Positions 33,566-42,996 of a DNA stretch of 64,000 nt are shown here, piece by piece (the stretch's first letter is position 1; each line of letters begins with the position of its first letter). A program made the translations under genes and the position numbers. Under the pieces are notes generated by a model that did no database searches, was not told the origin of the DNA, and was given only the letters and a program-made list of their open reading frames with translations. The stretch is from contig NZ_RCUX01000001.1 in assembly GCF_003667565.1 (NCBI RefSeq), positions 62,001 through 126,000 on the forward strand, in the 5' to 3' direction. Origin of the DNA: Mycetocola tolaasinivorans. GTDB taxonomy: Bacteria > Actinomycetota > Actinomycetes > Actinomycetales > Microbacteriaceae.

Positions 33566-36500
33566 ATGAAGATCCGAGTGTCGCTCACCTTTCAGTCCTC
33601 TGACAGCACCACCCACGTGCGTGATGCCACCCTGACCGCCGACGTCACCGCCACCGTGGGCGAGGTTGCCCGCACGCTGGTTCGTGCCGGGGCCGGGGAC
33701 CCTCGGCTGCTGGACATCGCACAGCGCGGGACCGCCCCGCTCACCATCGTGGCTCGGCATCCCGATCGTCCACCCCTGGCGCTCGATCGCGGTGACGCGC
33801 TTGGGCACTCGGGTTTGCTGGCGGGCAGTACCGTCGAGCCGATTCTCGAGCGTGACGCGGTGCACTATCAGCGGGTCCGTATGTCCACCGCGCACATCCG
33901 GGTGCTTTCGGGGCCGCAGAAGGATGTCACATTTTCGGCGGTTCGGGGAGAAACGACGATCGGTCGCGACCGGGTCAACCGGGTGCAGCTTCACGACTCC
34001 AGTGTTTCGCGCCGCCACGCGGTTGTGAAATCCGATGGTTCCTGGCTGGTACTCGAGGATGCCGGTTCGGCGAATGGGATTCTGCTTGTTTCTGATCGCG
34101 GGGCCTCCGAGGAGACCAGGGTCAGCTCCGTTTCGATCACGCGCCCCTGCGAGGTACGCCTGGGCACCGTACACCTTCGGATCACTCCGGACGCGCCGCC
34201 GAGTCCCGATCAGCCGTATGAGACCACGATCCGGCACCTGCAGTCTCCGCGGGTGGATCCGCTCTTCGCCCCGGAACCGCTGGAGCTGCCGACGCCGCCG
34301 GAGAGTGCCGCGAACACCCGTTTTCCGCTGATTGCGATGGTGGCACCGATCGTAATGGGTTCGGTGCTGTACGCGGTCACCGGCTCGATGATGAGCCTCG
34401 TTTTTGTCGCACTGTCTCCGCTAATCATGCTGGGTACCTGGCTGGATGCCCGGTTGACCCGGAAGCGCACGCTCGCGCGCGAAACGGCGGATTTTGAAAC
34501 GGGATTAGCGCAGGCTCGTGCTGAGCTGGCGGCCGAGCGCACGCGTGAGCATGAATTGCGGTGTGCCGAGAGCCCCGACTCAACCGAGTTGCTCGCGGTG
34601 CCCTCCAGCAGAGACCGGCTGCTGTGGACCCGTCGCCCCGAGCACCGCGCGTTTTTGGAGCTCAACCTGGGCCGCGGGACGCTACCCAGCCGAAAGGAAA
34701 TTACGCTGCCGTCGCGCGGAAAGATCGCGGCGGCTCACTGGCAGGCATTGACCGAGGTGAGTACCGAGTTTCGTACCTGCGCGGATGTTCCGGTCATCGA
34801 ACGGCTTGACCGCTGTGGTGCCCTGGGGATTTCCGGCGATCCGTTCTGGGCCGCCGCGGAGGCGCGTTCGCTGCTGATTCAGCTGCTCACCCTGCACTCG
34901 CCGGCCGATCTTGTCCTTACGGCCTTCACCGACACCGAGCAGTCCGCCGCGGGGTGGTCCTGGTTGAAATGGGTACCGCACGTGGACTCGGTGTTTAGCC
35001 CGATCTCGACATCACACCTGGTGAACGATACTCCCGGCTCGGCGAGTCTTCTTACCTCGCTGGAGGGTTTAATCCTGACGCGTCGCGAGGGCGCGAGCGG
35101 CGAGATTCGCTCGCGGATGACCACGGACGGCGCGGATCTCTCCGAGCGCGGTGCCGCCGTCACGTCTGCCCCCGCGACCCCGATCGTTGTTGTGCTGGTT
35201 CTCTGCACCTCCCTGGTGGAGCGTGCGCGGCTCGTGGGGCTGGCGGAGGACGGTGCGGATGTGGGGGTGCACATCATCTGGGTGGATGACCAGCTCGATT
35301 TCATTCCCGCGGCCTGCCGGACCACGGTTGAGATGTCCGAGGCGGGCGGCCGGGTGCACTTCGTTCGGCAGGGGCGCGTGGTGGAGCTGGGGCGGATGGA
35401 CCTTCCCGGCGTCGAACCCACCGCCGCGTTTGGTCGAGCACTGGCCCCCATCGTCGATGCCGGCGCGCGGGTGCTGGATGAGAGCGATTTTCCCGGCAGC
35501 GTTGCGCTCGGAACCCTGCTTGCGCGAGACGTTGTGGGTAACCCTGATGCGGTGCGCATGAATTGGGAAGCCAACGATAGTCTCGTGCGTTCCTGGGTGC
35601 CGGGCATCGAGCGTGAGGCGGGGGATCTCACGGCGGTTGTGGGTCTCGGCAGCGCCGGGAGCGTGGCGTTGGACCTTCGTACTCACGGCCCGCACGCCCT
35701 GGTGGGTGGGACAACGGGGTCGGGGAAGTCGGAGTTTCTGCAGTCGTGGATTCTGTCACTGGCGGCGAGCTACGCGCCCGACCGGGTGACCTTTCTGCTG
35801 GTGGATTACAAGGGCGGCGCTGCCTTCGCCGACTGCACGTCGCTGCCGCACACCGTGGGGTTGGTGACGGATTTGAACACGCACCTGGTTCGCCGTGCCC
35901 TCACCTCGCTGCGCGCCGAGCTGCGCTATCGCGAGGAATTGCTCGCGGAAAAGGGCGCGAAGGATCTGGTGGCGCTCGAGCGCTCCGGGGATCCGAGCAC
36001 CCCGCCCAACCTCATCATCGTGATTGACGAGTTTGCGGCGTTGGTGGGGGAGATTCCCGAGTTTGTCGACGGCGTGATCGATGTGGCCCAGCGAGGGCGC
36101 TCGCTCGGGCTGCACCTCGTGATGGCGACGCAGCGTCCGGCCGGAGTTATCCGCGATAACCTCCGTGCAAACACCAATTTGCGCATTGGTCTGCGAATGT
36201 CCGATCCGGCCGACAGCACGGATGTGCTCGGGGTTGCGGATGCCGCCGCGTTCGCTCCGGAAACTCCCGGCCGGGCCGCGGTCAAGGTGGGGGCCGGCCG
36301 GCTCACGCACTTCCAGGCCGGCTACCTGGGTGGGCGTTCCGAGAGCGAACATCAGGAGGTGTTGGAGATTCACTCGCTGGATTTTGGCGAGCACGCCGCG
36401 TGGTCGCTGCATCCGGAGCAGCGCATCGCACGCAAGCGGACGACAAAGGGGCCGCGGGATATCGAGGCACTCGTCCGAAACATCCGCTCCGCCGCGGAGG

Positions 36501-38356
36501 GGCTGGCGCTGAGCGTGCCCCGGCGGCCGTGGGTGGATCAGCTCCCCACCGTGCTGCCGCTGTCCGAGTTGGTCACCCCGGGGGAGACCCCCCGCGTGCC
36601 CGGCGGTGACGGTGCAGGCTCGGGCTCCAGCACGACTCGTGGCTCCGGTATTCCGCGTTTGTCCGGGGTGCCTCGTATTCCCGGCGCAAAAGTACCGATG
36701 GGACGGTCCTTAGCGACGGGACAGCTCGCACCGACCCGGGAACCCGGCAAACCCGAGCAGACTGACCCGGCCGGGTTGGGGCTGGCGCTGGGGATGGTGG
36801 ATGAGCCGCACCTTCAGCGACGATCGACCTATCGGGTAGCGCTGGAGGATGTGGGCAGTATTGCCCTGTTTGGGGCGGCGGGAACGGGCAAAACCACGGC
36901 GCTCATCACGCTGGCGATCGCCCTGATCGACCGGGATCCGAGGGCGTCGGTGTACGGGCTCGATGGAGCGGGTGGGCGGCTGTCTACGCTCGAATCGCTT
37001 CCCAACGCGGGCGATATTATCCCGATAGCGGAGCGGGATCGGGTGGTGCGGCTGCTCAGCATGCTCCAGAGGATCGTTGCGGAGCGGCAGGGGAGTGGTG
37101 AACGGGCACCGGTGCTTCTTCTTCTGGACGGATTCGGTGCGTTCCGAGATACCTATGAGTTTTTGGGCGGGGGCACCCACCCCTTTGAAGATCTCATCGA
37201 GATTGCGCGCGACGGTCGAAACGTGGGCGTGCACGTGGCGATTGCCTCGGAGCGGGCGGTGGATTTTCCGGCGACTCTGGGTGCGTCGATTCCCGAGCGG
37301 CTGTCCTTTCGTCTGGCGTCCGATAACGACTATCAGGCGCTGGGGCTGCCGAGCGGTGTGCTGGAGGACAGCGAACCGGGGCGGGCCCTGAGGATGGGCA
37401 CCGAGGAGGATATACAGTGGGCGGTTCCCGGGGCGGGGGCGACACCCGAGGACACTGAGCAGGCCGTTGTCGAGCGGGCAGAGCGGCTGATGGCTGCCGG
37501 GGTGCGGCGAGTTGCGGGGATTCCGGAGGTGCCCAAGCGGATCGAACGTGGCGCGATCGAGGCTCGGCCGGGTGAGTTTCCGTTCGCGATCGATACGGTG
37601 CATTTGGCGGCCGTTTCTCCGGCAGATTCCGGCCTGATGCTCGTTACGGGCCCCGCCGGTTCGGGGCGTACCACGGCGATTCGGTCGCTGTGGCAGGCAG
37701 CTCGGGAGCGTGCGCGGGCGGGCGGCGGTGATGTGGATACGATCGTGATTTCCTCGCGGCGTTCCCCGCTGCGCGGCGGCGCGATTATTGCGGACTTCGC
37801 CGATAACGCGGCTGAGCGTCAGCGGGTGATTGCCCAGCTCACCACGGCGCTGGGCGGACCGGCTCCCGTGCAGGCGGGGGCGCTGACGGTGGGTCTGATT
37901 GGCACCCCGCAGCCGATCGCGGAAGCTCCCGCACTTATCGGGCCGCCGTCGGGGGGTGCGGATTTGTCGGCGGCCCCGACACCCGAGGCTGCCGCGCCGG
38001 TTGCCCCGCCGGAGTTTCCGCGGCCGGGCTGCCGGGGCGTGGTCATCATCGAGGATATTGGTGGGTTCGATGGCACCGGAAACGAGCAGGCTCTGGCCAC
38101 GCTCCTGAAGCTCCTGCGGCGCAGCGAGCTGATGGTCTTGGTTGAGGGAGAGAACGCCACGATGGGCACGGTGTGGGAGCTTGTCAGCCCGCTGCGTGGC
38201 GCCCGATGGGCGCTCGCCCTGCAACCGGATGCCAATGATGCACCAACGGTGTTTACCACGCCGTTTACGCACGCAAAGCGTGCCGATTATCCGCCTGGTC
38301 GGGGATTCTTGGCAACGGGAGGCATGCTCACGGGCGTGCAGATCGGCTTCGCGTAG
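33566..38356 (+). CDS. EccC/EssC-like type VII secretion ATPase with FHA domain
   Basis: 1596 aa from ATG 33566. Residues 1-95 look like a ubiquitin-like (YukD/EsaB-type) fold. An FHA phosphothreonine-binding domain follows at about 105-190 (TTIGRDRVNRVQLHDSSVSRRHA). Two membrane helices lie at about 252-292. Three FtsK/SpoIIIE ATPase domains come next: the first with GGTTGSGKSEF (about 713) and VIDEFAALVG (about 820); the second with GAAGTGKTT (about 1103); the third with GPAGSGRTT (about 1361), where the P-loop lysine is Arg. This is the motor that exports WXG100 proteins. Layout resembles firmicute EssC more than mycobacterial EccC. EccB, EccD, EccE and mycosin genes are absent from the window. 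Confidence 0.92.
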   Translation: MKIRVSLTFQSSDSTTHVRDATLTADVTATVGEVARTLVRAGAGDPRLLDIAQRGTAPLTIVARHPDRPPLALDRGDALGHSGLLAGSTVEPILERDAVHYQRVRMSTAHIRVLSGPQKDVTFSAVRGETTIGRDRVNRVQLHDSSVSRRHAVVKSDGSWLVLEDAGSANGILLVSDRGASEETRVSSVSITRPCEVRLGTVHLRITPDAPPSPDQPYETTIRHLQSPRVDPLFAPEPLELPTPPESAANTRFPLIAMVAPIVMGSVLYAVTGSMMSLVFVALSPLIMLGTWLDARLTRKRTLARETADFETGLAQARAELAAERTREHELRCAESPDSTELLAVPSSRDRLLWTRRPEHRAFLELNLGRGTLPSRKEITLPSRGKIAAAHWQALTEVSTEFRTCADVPVIERLDRCGALGISGDPFWAAAEARSLLIQLLTLHSPADLVLTAFTDTEQSAAGWSWLKWVPHVDSVFSPISTSHLVNDTPGSASLLTSLEGLILTRREGASGEIRSRMTTDGADLSERGAAVTSAPATPIVVVLVLCTSLVERARLVGLAEDGADVGVHIIWVDDQLDFIPAACRTTVEMSEAGGRVHFVRQGRVVELGRMDLPGVEPTAAFGRALAPIVDAGARVLDESDFPGSVALGTLLARDVVGNPDAVRMNWEANDSLVRSWVPGIEREAGDLTAVVGLGSAGSVALDLRTHGPHALVGGTTGSGKSEFLQSWILSLAASYAPDRVTFLLVDYKGGAAFADCTSLPHTVGLVTDLNTHLVRRALTSLRAELRYREELLAEKGAKDLVALERSGDPSTPPNLIIVIDEFAALVGEIPEFVDGVIDVAQRGRSLGLHLVMATQRPAGVIRDNLRANTNLRIGLRMSDPADSTDVLGVADAAAFAPETPGRAAVKVGAGRLTHFQAGYLGGRSESEHQEVLEIHSLDFGEHAAWSLHPEQRIARKRTTKGPRDIEALVRNIRSAAEGLALSVPRRPWVDQLPTVLPLSELVTPGETPRVPGGDGAGSGSSTTRGSGIPRLSGVPRIPGAKVPMGRSLATGQLAPTREPGKPEQTDPAGLGLALGMVDEPHLQRRSTYRVALEDVGSIALFGAAGTGKTTALITLAIALIDRDPRASVYGLDGAGGRLSTLESLPNAGDIIPIAERDRVVRLLSMLQRIVAERQGSGERAPVLLLLDGFGAFRDTYEFLGGGTHPFEDLIEIARDGRNVGVHVAIASERAVDFPATLGASIPERLSFRLASDNDYQALGLPSGVLEDSEPGRALRMGTEEDIQWAVPGAGATPEDTEQAVVERAERLMAAGVRRVAGIPEVPKRIERGAIEARPGEFPFAIDTVHLAAVSPADSGLMLVTGPAGSGRTTAIRSLWQAARERARAGGGDVDTIVISSRRSPLRGGAIIADFADNAAERQRVIAQLTTALGGPAPVQAGALTVGLIGTPQPIAEAPALIGPPSGGADLSAAPTPEAAAPVAPPEFPRPGCRGVVIIEDIGGFDGTGNEQALATLLKLLRRSELMVLVEGENATMGTVWELVSPLRGARWALALQPDANDAPTVFTTPFTHAKRADYPPGRGFLATGGMLTGVQIGFA

Positions 38357-38491
38357 TGCGTTTTCGTATCCTCGTGAGCCGCGGTGCGCCAGCGCGTCGT
38401 GCCGTATCGGCAGGAACGCTCGTTATCGTGTCTTCCTCTCTGTACGGTGAGGAAACCGTTTTATCCGACACACAGAATGAAGAGGCTTGTT

Positions 38492-38785
38492 ATGTCAAAC
38501 ATTAGGGTGAGTTACGCCGAAATCGAGCAGGCTGCGTCGCAGCTCGGGGCCGGTCGCGAGGAAATTACCACCAAGCTGCAGGCGCTGCAGGGTCAGATCG
38601 CTCAGTTGGTGTCTTCCGGTTTTGTGACGGATCAGGCGTCGGGGAAGTTTAACGACTCGTATGCGAAGTACACGCAGTCGGCGAACACCGTGGTGGCTCA
38701 TCTCAACGAGATTCAGCAGTTCCTGATCGGCACCGCGAACGCGATGCGCGACATGGATGCTCAGATCGCCTCGCGTATCGGCTAG
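38492..38785 (+). CDS. WXG100-family (ESAT-6-like) secreted protein
   Basis: 97 aa from ATG 38492 after GAAGAGG. Two helices around a turn, as in WXG100: RVSYAEIEQAASQLGAGREEITTKL, turn VSSGFVTDQASGKF, then YTQSANTVVAHLNEIQQFLIGTANAM with a final DAQIASRIG. The W-x-G turn is replaced by S-G-F, a variant common in actinobacterial members that pair with an EssC-like ATPase. Located 135 bases after the motor gene. It is expected to be an export substrate or to form a heterodimer with the next product. Confidence 0.88.
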   Translation: MSNIRVSYAEIEQAASQLGAGREEITTKLQALQGQIAQLVSSGFVTDQASGKFNDSYAKYTQSANTVVAHLNEIQQFLIGTANAMRDMDAQIASRIG

Positions 38786-38848
38786 TTTCGGTGCGTTGTG
38801 TGTGTCGAATGAGGGCACGTGCACCGTTCGAGGTAGGGAGGAGACCGC

Positions 38849-39115
38849 GTGCAAATTGACTATGGCTCACTGACGGCGGTCTCCACCTGGCTCGGCCTCA
38901 CCACCTCGCTGCTGGAGTCCGCCGCGGCCGTGCCGATGGGTCAGCTGGGCACGGGGCTTGCGAGTTCTCAGGACTCCTTCGTCACGCTCAAGGCGGGGAG
39001 GCCGGTTTCGTTGGAAGACATTGCCACCTTGACTCGCGCTCAGGCGCAGGCGGCGCTTGACATTATCGAGATCTATCGACTCATTGACGCGCAGCTGGCG
39101 TCTCAACTGCAATAG
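38849..39115 (+). CDS. Small helical protein, probable WXG100-like partner
   Basis: 88 aa, GTG start with GGGAGGAG upstream. Predicted helices run through IDYGSLTAVSTWLGLTTSLLESAA and LEDIATLTRAQAQAALDIIEIYRLIDAQLASQL, with no W-x-G motif. Size, helix content and place between a WXG100-like gene and a large hydrolase fit a chaperone or second Esx-type partner of a type VII effector. I do not recognise a named family. It lies 22 bases before the effector start and is almost certainly cotranscribed with it. Confidence 0.72.
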   Translation: MQIDYGSLTAVSTWLGLTTSLLESAAAVPMGQLGTGLASSQDSFVTLKAGRPVSLEDIATLTRAQAQAALDIIEIYRLIDAQLASQLQ

Positions 39116-39137
39116 TGGATGAAGGGAAGTGCTGGTG

Positions 39138-41048
39138 ATGGCCGGTGAGATTGCCAACGCGGGTGAGCCCGAGGCGGTGCGCTCGGCCGCGAAACGCTTT
39201 GCCCGCGTGAGCGCCACCCAGATCAACGCCCTGCTGTCCATGGCGCAAACCTCGATCCCGGAGGGCACCTCGGGCGCGCTGTCCACGTCCCGCCTCGCGG
39301 GCTCGCTCGAGGCCCCGCTCAATGCCGTGCGCGCGGTCACCGCGGCCGATGACCAAATACAGACGCTGCTGAATGATCATGCCGCTGTTATCGCGGACAT
39401 CAAAAGCGAGACCACCCGACACCTCAACATCACCCGGTTCGAACGCTCCCAGGGCACCGACGCCCGGGCCGAGCTCGCCGCGCAACCGGATAGCCCTGCG
39501 GCCCAACGCAAGCTCGAACGCTCCCAGCGCATCCTGGCCGATTCTGATCGCGCTCTCACCGAGCTTGACCAGGCCCGCACCCGGAGCGATTCGATCCTGG
39601 CCTCGCAGCTGTATAACCTGGCCGCCCACTACCGAAACCTGGGCGCGCGCCTGCCCGCACCCCCACGCGTGAGCGCGAACCTGCGCGTCTCGGTCAGTAT
39701 CGACGGTGTGGTGCGGGAGGTTTCGGTGATCGATATCGCCCTGCTCCAGGACCCTGCCCGTATTGCGGAGGTGTGGGCGTCGCTGACTCCCGAGCAGCGT
39801 GATGTACTCATCCAGGACAACCCCCTGCTCGTGGGCAATCTCGAGGGCATCCCTCTGCGGGATCGAGACGCCGCAAACCGGATCACCGCGACGGAGTATC
39901 GGGCCCGGATTGAACGCGAACTCTTTTTCGCCGAGTATGTTGCCGGGCTGCCTCAGGATCCCCTCACCCATCTCATGGACCATGACGCGGATATTGCACG
40001 GTTACGGGGCGAGATTCGCACGATAGATCAGATGCTGGGCGATCGTAATCACCTGTATGCCGGGCAGGGAAACCCGGTGGGGTACCCGTTTGGCGAGTAC
40101 GAGGTCCTGGATGAGAACAGGGAACCCTACAAGCGCAACGGGGTGGTGCTGGTGGGGTTTGACCCCACCCGTGACTCGATCATTACCTTTCAGGGTGCGC
40201 TTGACCCGGTCACGGGCAATGTGGCGCCGTGGGTGTCGCGGGTGGGCACGTTCATTCCCGGGAGCAACTCGCACATTGGCGGTTTTGAGGGTGATGTGCA
40301 TCGCAGCAGGACCATGCTTCAGGCCGCTGAGCCCGGGGTGGGGATGTTTACCTGGCACGGGGCAGCGATGCCCGACATAGATCAGAACACGATTCTGGAG
40401 GCGGGTAAACGTACCTTTGCCGAGGTGGGGGCACCGCGCCTCGCGGTGTTTCTGAACAGTGTGAGCCTGCCCGAGGGGACGAGCATGGTGCCGGTGGGGC
40501 ACAGCTACGGTGCCGTGGTCCTCGCCCGGGCGGAACAGCTCGGGCTCAAGGCTGACCGGGTGGTGTATGTGGCACCCGCGGGGTTGGGGCATGACACGGT
40601 GAACGGGGTGTCGGACTTCCCCAATACCGGTGATGTGAATCACTTTGTGTTGCAGGCGCGTAACGACGTGGTCGTGGGGATCTCCCAGAAGGGTATGTCC
40701 AGTGACGCGCTCGATTTGGGCCACGGGAAACTCGACCCGGTGAGGGCCCCCGGGGTGGTCCGGTTGGAGACGGGGTTCCGAGTGTGGAACAAACCCGAAT
40801 CCGGGACGATCGAATCTAGAGGGAGAACCGGTTCGCACTCGGCAGTACTTGATGAGGAGTCGACCTCGATCTTCAACATTGCTGGTGTTATTAGTGGTGA
40901 ACCGGTTTCTCGATATCAGCCAGATGATCAGGAATCAATCAATACCCTACGATCCGGGCGCCTCACTTTTGATATTGAGGGCACCGGGGTACTCAAACCA
41001 CAGAGATGGATTTCTCCCATTGATCTTTCGGAAAGCTCGGGTCGCTGA
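39138..41048 (+). CDS. DUF1023-type alpha/beta-hydrolase, candidate type VII effector
   Basis: 636 aa from ATG 39138, about 10 bases after GAAGGGA; the GTG at 39129 sits too close to that site. The N-terminal ~240 residues are Ala-rich and helical with coiled-coil character, as in secreted WXG/LXG-type modules. The C-terminal half is an alpha/beta hydrolase of the DUF1023 group: VGHSYGAVVLARAEQLGL with nucleophile Ser456, RVVYVAPAGLGHD and VLQARNDVVVG. The last 17 residues (KPQRWISPIDLSESSGR) recur in front of a downstream lipoprotein gene. Its stop overlaps the first lipoprotein start (TGATG). It is inferred to be a secreted lipase- or esterase-like toxin with its immunity lipoproteins following. 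Confidence 0.8.
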   Translation: MAGEIANAGEPEAVRSAAKRFARVSATQINALLSMAQTSIPEGTSGALSTSRLAGSLEAPLNAVRAVTAADDQIQTLLNDHAAVIADIKSETTRHLNITRFERSQGTDARAELAAQPDSPAAQRKLERSQRILADSDRALTELDQARTRSDSILASQLYNLAAHYRNLGARLPAPPRVSANLRVSVSIDGVVREVSVIDIALLQDPARIAEVWASLTPEQRDVLIQDNPLLVGNLEGIPLRDRDAANRITATEYRARIERELFFAEYVAGLPQDPLTHLMDHDADIARLRGEIRTIDQMLGDRNHLYAGQGNPVGYPFGEYEVLDENREPYKRNGVVLVGFDPTRDSIITFQGALDPVTGNVAPWVSRVGTFIPGSNSHIGGFEGDVHRSRTMLQAAEPGVGMFTWHGAAMPDIDQNTILEAGKRTFAEVGAPRLAVFLNSVSLPEGTSMVPVGHSYGAVVLARAEQLGLKADRVVYVAPAGLGHDTVNGVSDFPNTGDVNHFVLQARNDVVVGISQKGMSSDALDLGHGKLDPVRAPGVVRLETGFRVWNKPESGTIESRGRTGSHSAVLDEESTSIFNIAGVISGEPVSRYQPDDQESINTLRSGRLTFDIEGTGVLKPQRWISPIDLSESSGR

Positions 41049-41566
41049 TGGTGAAAAGGCAAACACGGCAAGGAATCTTGGGCTCATTCATCGTCGCGAC
41101 CGTGTTGGTTACCAGCGGGTGTGCACCGGAGCGTCTAACGGAGGACCGAGAGTATGAGGTGGATCAACTCTCGCTTGAATTTAAGGCACTTGGCGATCAG
41201 TTGATTGCTCAGATCGCTCCGGCAGAGCTGAAAGAAGCGCCCAGCTTCAACGGGCGGGGCGGGGGGATGAGTATGGACCCGTTCGATCGAAACGGGTGGC
41301 CGCGAAACACGGGTTGGGGTGCTTCTCTAGTGATTCAGCCGGAGGGGCCGAGGACGCCGGTGGAGATTAAGGATGACCTTGAAACCTGGCTTCTCTCGCA
41401 GGGCTGGAGCAAACCCGAGCTGAGGTCATCGTTTACGAGGAAGGGTATAGAAAGCCAGGGGTTCGTTCGCGGGGATGAATTTCTTCTGAGAGTGGAGGCG
41501 AGCACGGACCCGCCGCCACGGGCACAGCGAGTGCAACTCTCCGTGCGGGGGCCGGATGTCAACTGA
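41048..41566 (+). CDS. Lipoprotein, paralogue 1 (candidate immunity protein)
   Basis: 172 aa, start overlapping the effector stop (TGATG). Signal peptide MVKRQTRQGILGSFIVATVL with lipobox VTSGC. The mature part has DQLIAQIAPAELKEAPSFNG, RNGWPRNTGWGASLVI, a WLLSQGWSK segment and a basic, beta-rich C-terminus ending RVQLSVRGPDVN. No known family was recognised. Translational coupling to the effector, surface lipoprotein location and tandem paralogues suggest it protects the producer from the alpha/beta-hydrolase effector. AT-richer than the motor gene. An alternative is an accessory lipoprotein of the secretion system. Confidence 0.82.
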   Translation: MVKRQTRQGILGSFIVATVLVTSGCAPERLTEDREYEVDQLSLEFKALGDQLIAQIAPAELKEAPSFNGRGGGMSMDPFDRNGWPRNTGWGASLVIQPEGPRTPVEIKDDLETWLLSQGWSKPELRSSFTRKGIESQGFVRGDEFLLRVEASTDPPPRAQRVQLSVRGPDVN

Positions 41567-41695
41567 CAGCGCTCGTGCGCCAAGTGCGGGTTTATCGGGG
41601 CTGTACTATGTTCCGCGAGGCTCGTTTCCCACTGAGGCCGTCGCACCGCAGGCGAGGGCTCCTCACGCAGATCTTTCGGAAGCTGCGAGCCGCTG

Positions 41696-42214
41696 ATGGG
41701 GTCTCACTACGTGAAACCCACAGCTTCGGGCATGCTCCTTTTTGGGCTGGTGTTGAGCACGAGTGGGTGTGCATCCGAGCGCTCGACAGAGGCTCGCGAG
41801 TACGCGGTGGATCAGCTCTTTCTTGAGTACGAGTCGATCGGTGATCAGCTGATTGCTCAGATCGCTCCGGCAGAGCTGGAAGAAGAGCCCAGCTTCAACG
41901 GTCGAGGTGGCGGGATGAGCTCAAATCCGTTTGATCGAAACGGATGGCCACGGAATACAGGCTGGGGAGCCTCCCTAGTGATTGTGCCAGATGGGCCAAG
42001 AACGCCCGTAGAGATTATGAATAGCTTTGAAGGGTGGCTTCTTTCGCAGGGGTGGCGGAAGACGGCAGGTAGTCCGTTCTTGGAAAGCGAGGGGGTTACG
42101 GCCCGAGGGTTCAGTCGCGGAGACGGCTATGTACTTGTTGTGCAGTCGACGACGAATCCGCCTCCGAAGCCTCAGCGAATTGAACTCTCAGTAAGTGGCA
42201 AGTATGTCAACTGA
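41696..42214 (+). CDS. Lipoprotein, paralogue 2 (candidate immunity protein)
   Basis: 172 aa, ATG 41696 in a TGATG with the preceding orphan tail frame. Signal peptide with lipobox STSGC. It shares IGDQLIAQIAPAELEEEPSFN, GGGMSSNPFDRNGWPRNTGW and TPVEI with copies 1 and 3, but its signal peptide and C-terminal half (MNSFEGWLLSQGWRKTAGS, LVVQSTTNPPPKPQRIELSV) have diverged most. This is expected if each copy recognises a different effector variant. Confidence 0.82.
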   Translation: MGSHYVKPTASGMLLFGLVLSTSGCASERSTEAREYAVDQLFLEYESIGDQLIAQIAPAELEEEPSFNGRGGGMSSNPFDRNGWPRNTGWGASLVIVPDGPRTPVEIMNSFEGWLLSQGWRKTAGSPFLESEGVTARGFSRGDGYVLVVQSTTNPPPKPQRIELSVSGKYVN

Positions 42215-42343
42215 CTGTGCTCGTTCCACCCGCGCGGCAGATTCGTGTGCCTGTACCGATGAACGGCACGAGAACCTTACACGGGGGCGCAAACCACAGA
42301 GATGGATTTCTCCCATCGATCTCTCGGAAAGCTCGGGTCGCTG

Positions 42344-42862
42344 ATGGTGAAAAGGCAAACACGGCAAGGAATCTTGGGCTCATTCATCGTCGCGACCGTG
42401 TTGGTTACCAGCGGGTGTGCACCGGAGCGTTTGACGGAGGCGCGCGAGTATGAGGTGGAGCAGCTCTCGGTCGAGTTTGAGTCCATCGGCGATCAGCTGA
42501 TTGCTCAGATCGCTCCGGCAGAGCTGGAAGAAGCGCCCAGCTTCAACGGGCGGGGTGGGGGGATGAGCATTAACCCGTTCGATCAAAATGGTTGGCCACG
42601 GAATACGGGTTGGGGCGCTTCTCTCATCATTGAGCCGGATGGTCCGAGGACGCCGGTGGAGATTAAGGATGATCTTGAAATCTGGCTTCTTTCTCAGGGC
42701 TGGAGCAAACCTGAGCTGAGGTCATCATTTACTAGGAAGGGTATAGAAAGCCAGGGGTTTGTTCGTGGGGATGAATTTCTTTTGCTGGTGGAGGCGAGCA
42801 CGGACCCGCCGCCACGGGCACAGCGAGTGCAACTCTCCGTGCGGGGTCCATATGTCAACTAG
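42344..42862 (+). CDS. Lipoprotein, paralogue 3 (candidate immunity protein)
   Basis: 172 aa from ATG 42344, by homology with copy 1; an in-frame ATG at 42302 falls inside the orphan effector tail and is rejected. The signal peptide and lipobox VTSGC are identical to copy 1, as is most of the C-terminal half (WLLSQGWSKPELRSSFTRKG). The middle (SVEFESIGDQLIAQ) matches copy 2 instead. The copy therefore looks like a mosaic of the other two, pointing to recombination within the array. Confidence 0.82.
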   Translation: MVKRQTRQGILGSFIVATVLVTSGCAPERLTEAREYEVEQLSVEFESIGDQLIAQIAPAELEEAPSFNGRGGGMSINPFDQNGWPRNTGWGASLIIEPDGPRTPVEIKDDLEIWLLSQGWSKPELRSSFTRKGIESQGFVRGDEFLLLVEASTDPPPRAQRVQLSVRGPYVN

Positions 42863-42996
42863 ATCGTCTCAACCATTGCGCGAGGCGACAGTAAACCATT
42901 CAGAAGCAGTCAGAATCCTGCCGTCGAGTGGCGGGCGCGGTAGCCTCGCCACACACCCATCGGCATTCACGTCGTCGGCACTGAGGAGGGCGCACA

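Larger units (their letters stand above)
40919..42862 (+). repeat. Array of three tandem 648-bp units (effector tail + lipoprotein gene)
   Basis: The three lipoprotein ATGs are at 41048, 41696 and 42344, exactly 648 bases apart, and each gene is 172 codons long. The 129 bases before each ATG stay open in the effector frame and end in TGATG: IDLSESSGR*, ADLSEAASR* and IDLSESSGR*. Units 1 and 3 are nearly identical from the tail (40995 / 42291) through the signal peptide, and the 17-residue tail KPQRWISPIDLSESSGR is the same, with silent changes. The repeat unit is therefore the effector's last ~43 codons plus one lipoprotein gene. Confidence 0.9.

Noticed and set aside
42302..42343. Extended start for lipoprotein copy 3
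   Set aside because: The extension is the duplicated effector tail read in another frame; copies 1 and 2 start at the TGATG.
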